A program made the translations under genes and the position numbers. A DNA stretch of 64,000 nt from Anagrus nilaparvatae. Lineage: Eukaryota > Arthropoda > Insecta > Hymenoptera > Mymaridae. Each line of letters opens with the position of its first letter. The stretch's first letter is position 1. Location: the NCBI GenBank assembly GCA_022575985.1, contig JAKSXM010000263.1:5064001-5128000 (forward strand), read 5' to 3'. The notes beneath the pieces were generated by a model that saw only the letters and a program-made list of their open reading frames with translations, was not told the DNA's origin and ran no database searches. Shown here piece after piece: positions 57,328 to 64,000 of the stretch.

Positions 57328-59374
57328 TTCAAGAAAGGGAGTCCAAAATTACTTTAAAGTGCCAATTATGTCTACGTCGGGTCAGTGATGGTTAAAAATA
57401 ATACTTGAGACGACGTACTTTTAAATAAACCAAATTTTCCCTGGCCATCGTGGTAGGAAATGTCAAATAATTAGGGCAAAAACAAAGTTTTTTTAGTTTT
57501 TTTAAAATATCTCGTTAACGGATCAAAATATAAAAAATTTACTAGAATAAAAAATTGATGGCGAGAAAAATTTACAAAAAAAATGTTATTACAAATTTTT
57601 TCGTAGGAACAGTATTTTCCTTGGAAAATGAAAATGAAGTTGGCGCGAAATAACATGCTTCGGAAAAATAAAATGTTTTTACTGCTTTAGAGTGCTAAAG
57701 ATTGATAAACTAAAAAAAATCCGTTTACCTGTAGTGGAAATATTGTGGTTAGCGGAATTACGCTTGTAACTAACGGAATTCCGCTTTGGGTTACCGGAAT
57801 TTTTTTTTGTACAAACGATTGAAAATGACTTAAAACGTAAAAAAAATACAATAAAAATTGTTTTTCTAAAATAATTTCTTTTTCTCATCGTATCAATGCG
57901 AGTAAATTTCTTTGCAAGTTTAAATTAAATAGCGGAAGCGCCAAAATTAAGGCAAAAAGAAAGTTTTTTTTAGTTTTTTCCAAATATCTCATTAATGGTT
58001 AAAAATATAAAAAATTTACCAGAATAAAAAATTGATGTCGAGAAAAATTTACAAAAAAAATGTTATCACAAATTTTTTCGTAGGAACAGTATTTTCCTTG
58101 GAAAATGAAAATGAAGTTAGCGCGAAATACTTGCTATGGAAAAATAAAAAGTTTTTACTGCTTTACACATAAACAGATGGTTGGTAAACTACAGTAATAT
58201 TGTAGGCATTCGTCATTCTACGCAGGCGCGTTATGTATTGAAAGGGAGACACATATAATAAAATCAGAGAGAGCTCGAAAACACTCAATTCTTTTAAATA
58301 CCTGAAAACAAAGCGTGAAATCTTGCGTGAAACAATCCTGTTTATTTTTGGGTCAATAATGCATATAAGAATTTTAACCACAAAAATAAGAAGAAGAACT
58401 ATTCCTTTAATAAACCCATTTAACAAAATTTAAAAAATCGATACCATCTTTTGACAATTCTTATTTGAAAAAAAAATAAATATGAGAGTTTTTTACGTTT
58501 TCTTGTTCAATTATTGGCCAAAAACAAAAAAAAGTAAAGAAGAAGAGCAAAAATTTTTTTGAACCCTTTAAAGTAGATAAAATTTGCAAAAAAATAAGCC
58601 AGGAACCACATTTATAAGTTAAATTTTAGTACTTTTTTTAGTTACTTTATTTTTAAGATGCGATTTTATTCATTTTTTTTAATTTCCGGGAGCTCTCGAA
58701 AATTTGCCTCATTTTGGTTCGGCAAAATATGTGAAAATTTTTTTTTTATGAAATAAGGGCCCCAACTAATGCTAATAACAATCGAATAAAATTTTTTTTT
58801 AAATTTCTAGTCGAACACCCTTATATTTTTGGCAGAAAAAAAATAAAATTGCTTTTATCTTCGTCTAGCCAAAAGGACAAAAATAATTTTTTTTTTTTGT
58901 TAAAATAATTTTTTTCTAAACCAATAAGTATTCATCTTTCGATAAATACATCGTTTTTTTTTGTGCAAAAAGTTAAATGATAAAAAGAAGTAATTTTTGC
59001 CACGCGAAGACGTTTTTTTGTAAGCAACATGTACAGTACCTTGCGCGCTTAAGAGGATCTCACTTACATTTTTAAACTTAATTTTCCGTGGAAAATAATG
59101 TTCCTATGAAAAAAATTGTAATAACATTTTTTTTTTTAATTTTTTTCGCTATCATTTTTTTATTAGGGTAAATTTTTTATATTTTGAGCCGTTAACGAGA
59201 TATTTTTAAAAAACTAAAAAAACATTGTTTTTGCCCTAATTATTTGGCATTTCCTACCACGATGGCCAGGGAAAATTTGGTTTATTTAAAAGTACGTCCT
59301 CTCAAGTTTTATTTTTAACCATCACTGGCCCGAAGTAGACATAATTGGCACTTTAAACCTCCCTTTCTTGAACT
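57328..59374. mobile_element. Fold-back element, 2.0 kb
   Basis: 57328-57640 and 59080-59374 are inverted copies (positions sum to 116710). Landmarks are GTGCCAATTATGTCTACGTC, CCCTGGCCATCGTGGTAGG and TCGTTAACGGATCAAAATA. A direct repeat of about 215 bp within it (57475-57690 and 57951-58168) shares ATTTTCCTTGGAAAATGAAA. The interior 87-codon ORF (58163-58426, minus) is hydrophobic but starts with TTG and has no family likeness. Confidence 0.8.
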
Positions 59375-62300
59375 ATCAGTAAGAATCTTAAAATTAGCTT
59401 AAGATAATTTTGAGTTAAATTATCCAAGTCCCAAATTTGATACTGCTTCTAATTTATATACAAAGTTGAGACGATATATGATCTTCAGGAACGTTGATAT
59501 CAGTATCAATGTGAGTTTGAGACTAATCAAGTACTAAACCTTTGGATAAATAGTCATTTTTACGAAATACTAAGTACACACCCTGGATATGGAACTGATA
59601 CTATTGTAAATTCTGAATATCTTTTTTCTTTATCTACTTTTTCAGAAGAAGTAACACTATAGACAAAGTTAGAAAATTTGTTTGTCTTATTCATATAGAA
59701 GTTTAATTAAATTTAATAATCAATTACTTCATTCCAAACATTACTTTCTTATTTTTTTCAACCATTTTTATATTTTTGAACCAAATCTTATCTGATCAAC
59801 CAAATTAGGTACTCCTTTGGACAAACGAATTGAAACTTGGTTAAAACAAACTTCCACGATATAAATATATTTACTTAAAACATAATACCATAATCATAAC
59901 TTAAAGTTTGTTTATAAATCTACGGGTTTTTTTCCGTAGTTCAGTATATAGAGGGCGGTATAAATCAGCGAAAATATGTCAGAAAATTCAGCAAAAAAGA
60001 GACATTTTCATACCCACCAGAGATTTTATTAGCCAATAATTTTTATTTTCCTTTGAGAAAAAATAATCAACAGACTTTGATTAAACTCGGTACTGAGAGT
60101 TTTATTTTAAAAAATCGATAAAAAGTTTACTTTCTGTATGCCAAAAATATGCATTTTTCGTCGTTTTCGCGTCATAAAAAAAGAATATTAAGGAAAACAA
60201 GAATGAAATTTTGGAAAAATAGCTTACTACCGAGGTACTATTTTAGTTTCTGAATATTTCTATCCATATTTCATCCAAATCCATCTAGAAACAAGGCCTC
60301 TGGATGGGTTGAAAATTGCCTTATTTTAGAATATAAAACCAATCTCCGACCCTCACTTAACAAACAAATCACAATTTCGATCCAAGTTGGCACATATTTT
60401 TTGCCGAATTTGTCACGAATTGGAAAAACCGGAGTACTTTCGAATTCGCATCAAATTCACATTGAATTCGCTACAAATTCGATTAAAAATTAAATAATTT
60501 TGTGAAATAAAAAAAAATAGTCAGTTATTTTATAATATGCATAACCAGTAATTAAATTAAATATTAATAAAAAAGAAATGAAAAAAAAAATCTTATTTTC
60601 TGCAGAGTATGAAATTATTTACTGTTTTCTACGTAGTTTTGTACATAGTTTTGTACCTAATTTTATACATAGTTTTCTATGCAGTTTTCTACGTATGCGA
60701 TTCGTTTTAGGGTAACTTTTTTAAAATCAAATTACTGTTCATAAAAAATATAATTGAGCATGAAATTGAGTATCTATTGCATAAACTTTGCTATAAAAAT
60801 AAAATCACCTTTTTCAAAGGACTTTTAATTTTTTGGGACTTGTAAATTTATTTATTTATTAAACTTTTTTTTTCACCAACTTTAATTTTTTTTTTTAAAG
60901 ATTTTATAACTTTTTATTTTATAGCAAATGATCATTTTAAAGGATGAATATTAGGATAAAAATTAGGACTTAGATAAAATAAACTGCATAATATACACAT
61001 TTTAAAAAATAAATCACATTATTATTAAAATAAAAAAACATTAAAATACAAATTTCTCTTGTGGTCAATTCTAATTTTCTCAAAACAACTACACAAGACT
61101 TGAAGACATGCTGGGTTGAGCCAAGGTTGAGCGCGTTTAGAGACAGCGTTTCTGCAATATAGGAAAGAAATTTTTTACTTATAGAACAAATAATGTAAGA
61201 CTAATGTATTGTTAGTTATCTTTTTTAATTTGAACATGCAATATTTTTATGCAGAAACTGAAAATAATTTTGAATTCAGGACTGGATTTTTAGCATGGGT
61301 CATGTTTATTCGGTGACTTTAAAAAGGCCCCTAATTCATAAATTTTTAGGCCGAGGGTATCAAATACATCTATTGAGCCAGAAAACCCAATAAATGCATA
61401 GAAAATAAACTTCCAGGTGTTTTCAGAGTTTTCGGGTCTGCCATATTAAAAACCGAAAAATAGGGTAAGGTCTATATATGAAAATTTGTATCTAAAATTC
61501 GCTTGCCTCGAGTCTGACAACCCAATTCTTATAAGGAAAATTAATTTTCGGGTGTTTTTATAGTTTTTGGTTCCACCATATTAGAAAAATAAATACCCTT
61601 TTTTCGGTAAATCATATTTTTATTTAATACCTTTCCGAACATTACCTGAACCCCTTGTGAAATTTTTGGGTTTGCCTTCCATACTTATTAAAATTAAGAT
61701 TTTTCTATGTTGTGGAAATAATTTCGCGATTTTATATATAAAATGTCATATTATATATGATATATAAAATACTTTAGGCTTATGGACTTACATTAGAACC
61801 ATTTCACTTTAGGGACTTATTATAATGTTGGGTGAAGGACTTATAATAATTAGGGAGCTTAAGTTAAAACTATTATAAGTCAACATGCTCCATGCTCGTT
61901 AAGTGTGTTAACACACAAACCTACAGTTACAAGATCTTTTTAACATCGAAGAAGTTTATAGACAACTGGAGGGGGTATTCCAAGCATATCATTTTTTGGG
62001 GTGGGGTTAAATATACCATATTGGAAGAGGTGTCAAATGTGCTATACTGGGGGAGCGTCAAATGTTCTTAAAATAATTATGATCTAGGGACTTAGAGCAA
62101 TTTCGATAAATGAATACATATTAAGGATTTCAGGAGGGTAAAATTATTTTTTTTTTCTTAAGGACTTAAAATTATAAAGACTTACAGGTTCAAAAATATA
62201 AATTTATACATGTTTCATGTTCTTTGGTTGTGACTTTACAAACCGGTTATAAGTTTTTTTGATTTGGGGATTAACCTGTATAATTCTTGGATCTAGCTCA

Positions 62301-62615
62301 CTGATTTAAAGTTTGAATCAATTACTAGAAACATAAAAATAATAATATTAATAAATAGAACGACTATGCATTGCAAATTTTCATCTTGCAAATTTCTAAT
62401 TACCAGTATAAAAATAAGACAGTGCCGAATTTACTGGTGGAGGCTTGTAGGTGGAAATATGGTGGGGGCGTAGTTAAGACGAGGGAAAATAAAAAATATT
62501 TACTTTATTTGAATTAAATTTTATTATTTTTAAGTATGTTTTAAACTAAATTTAGTAAAAGCAATAATGCGTTAACTCTTGAACAGTTGAATATTTGGTA
62601 ATATCGTAGCTCATA
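59375..62615. other. Intergenic, repeats only
   Basis: No credible gene was seen over 3.2 kb. Near 60620-60705 there are short repeats of TTTCTACGTAGTTTTGTACA. 61420-61620 holds relatives of the CCATATTAGAAAA unit seen at 47186 and 54430. 61760-62240 carries GGACTTATTATAAT / GGACTTAGAGCAATTT blocks, also present near 26030 and 38840-39010, and a GTGTGTTAACACACAAAC palindrome near 61900. Confidence 0.5.
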
Positions 62616-62619
62616 TTAA

Positions 62620-62976
62620 CCCATTAGCGCCGGCGCGACCATACCATTGACGCGATCGTTTTTCGCTTAGAAAACGGGTAAAAAAATAACTCTTTTTAAA
62701 ACATTAATGTCTTCCATTATTAAAAAGGACTTGCTTAACAAGATTCCAGGGTCAGATTTTTAATTTTGTATCAATAATATAATCAATTTTTAGACTTTTT
62801 TGACGCCGCCATTTTTGATTAACGGTCAATAATATTAAAAATCTGACCTCAGAATCTTGTAAAGCAAGCCCTTTTTAGTAAAAGAAGACTTTAAATTTTA
62901 AAAAATATCATTTTTTTACCCATTTTATAAGCAAAAATCCAAGCGTAAACAGTGTGGTCGCGCCAGCACTAATGGG
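62620..62976. mobile_element. piggyBac-type MITE with TTAA target sites
   Basis: TTAA at 62616-62619 and 62977-62980 flank a 357 bp element whose ends are CCCATTAGCGCCGG and CAGCACTAATGGG. The symmetry continues inward (GCGCGACCA / TGGTCGCGC; ATCTGACC blocks; GCCGCCATTTTTGATTAACG at the centre). TTAA duplication with CCC/GGG ends is the piggyBac signature. A similar single end (TTAACCCATTAACGCC) is seen near 18589. Confidence 0.85.
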
Positions 62977-63107
62977 TTAATTATAAAATATATTCTCAGT
63001 TTAAATGATAAAAAAGACTATATTTTTATTTATTTGGTATCATTTTTTAAGTATCAAAATGCATACTAAGATTTTTTTAATTTTAATTTATTACTTTAAA
63101 AATAAAT

Positions 63108-64000
63108 TAGCATCGAACTCTTCTCGCTTTAGCATCTACAAATTGGCCTATTATTTCTGATAAATCTATTTTATCTAAAATATCATATTCTGAATTTAAA
63201 ATTGTACGCGCATTAAGCGTATCCTCTACCATTGAGGTACATAATCTGTCTTTTATTAATTTTAATTTAGACATAGCCCTTTTACTGCTAGATTTACTTA
63301 TTAAAATAGTTAAATAAATTCTTAACAGTATTTCATCATTTTAAAGTTGATGCTGATTTAAAACTGATGCAAATTTTTTTTAATTATAGCTTGTAACATA
63401 AAAAATTCAGGACTCATTTCATCTTCTTTTTTACTCTTAAATCTCTTATAAATATTTTTAAACTTAACTAATTCATCCTTTAAATTTTAGTTTACTTTGA
63501 ATTTAAAGTTATTTCTTCTACAGCTATGGTATGTAAATTTAAAAAAAATGCAAATCGACCGTGGGTTTCTTAATATGTTTATATTCTTTTCTGAAGAGAA
63601 AATAAAATTTGATCAATTACAAGAAGAAATGCATTGGTTTTTAAATTTTCCCTTTCATTCATTATAGTATCTGGTGCAGTACCATCATCGTAACGAGTGT
63701 TTCGTTTTGGTCTGCACGCATTAATATATTGATAAGTATCGTTGATACAAATTTTTAGCCCTTAAGATTCGAAATAGTCAAAAGAGTCTCGCTTTGATTG
63801 CACAAACTCCTTAAGTGATAATAATTCTACCATTGCAGTATTAAGATCTTTAGATGGATCTTGAAGAGATGTATTTGTTGCATCAACTCTTTTGAGACTT
63901 TCATTCCACATTATAGAATAAGTACATGTCTCTAAATTTGACATTTGAAGATATAGCCCCAACGCTTCACTATTTTTGGAAGACATTTCAAACAGTATCT
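63108..64000 (-). pseudogene. hAT-superfamily (ZMYM1-like) transposase, decayed, partial
   Basis: Runs off the right edge, so only the C-terminal part is present. The minus strand reads LQMSNLETCTYSIMWNESLK, RVDATNTSLQDPSKDLNTAM and FVQSKRDSFDYFES, then a TAA at 63762 in frame, then RPKRNTRYDDGTAPDT and LKTNAFLLVIDQILFSLQKR. More stops follow near 63580, a degraded stretch follows, and the hAT dimerisation tail returns at 63108-63300: SKLKLIKDRLCTSMVEDTLN and DKIDLSEIIGQFVDAKARRV. The motif order fits zinc-finger MYM-type 1-like hAT proteins. At least three disabling changes show it is dead. Confidence 0.85.

Noticed and set aside
58163..58426. 87-codon hydrophobic ORF on the minus strand
   Set aside because: Starts with TTG, lies inside a fold-back element, and matches nothing I recognise. 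AT-rich DNA readily yields hydrophobic frames.

Overview
The window is nuclear DNA of an animal, most likely an insect. It is very AT-rich and gene-poor, has spliceosomal introns with GT/AG ends and AATAAA signals, and is packed with eukaryotic transposons. An AT-rich insect such as a parasitoid wasp would fit, but that is inference: no single gene here fixes the taxon. Nothing supports a bacterial operon or a CRISPR array.

Layout. 1-6026: fold-back and inverted-repeat elements, short tandem arrays, and the left copy (3131-4457) of a 1.33 kb repeat whose near-identical inverted partner lies at 34512-35838. 6069-12066: a complete Ty3/Gypsy element with identical 239 bp LTRs, a tRNA-Trp primer site, intact gag and pol and a GGGAAAC -1 frameshift site. 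12238-12489: a possible terminal exon of an unknown gene. 12700-19506: MITEs and fold-back elements, including a 1.5 kb element with four ordered 20 bp quasi-palindromes at each end. 19691-20909: an intact DDE integrase-core transposase gene of the IS3EU-like type. 22553-27217 (minus): a multi-exon gene for a protein kinase with a TDP-43-like N-terminal domain, broken in the catalytic loop by an AT-rich expansion; a stray fragment of the same kinase motif lies at about 22153. 27605-33638: nested inverted-repeat elements. 36060-40740: Helitron-like 3' ends and a 1.3 kb perfect-type palindrome. 41169-41919: a solo LTR. 42050-46440: an inverted-repeat element, a 180 bp tandem array and R1-type LINE fragments. 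47186-52827: a palindromic element and a non-autonomous LTR element. 52914-52990: a tRNA-like, SINE-like sequence. 53840-56822: a pRiA4b ORF-3-like gene with one frameshift and a second relic in the opposite orientation. 57328-62976: a fold-back element and a TTAA-flanked MITE. 63108-64000: a decayed hAT/ZMYM1-like transposase running off the window.

How it works together. The genes do not form a pathway. The main biology is transposon traffic. Several elements are young (the Gypsy element, the two 1.33 kb inverted copies). The only host-like genes are the kinase gene, the pRiA4b-like gene and a few orphan exons. Most remaining open frames are chance frames inside repeats. Percent identities and boundaries were judged by eye.
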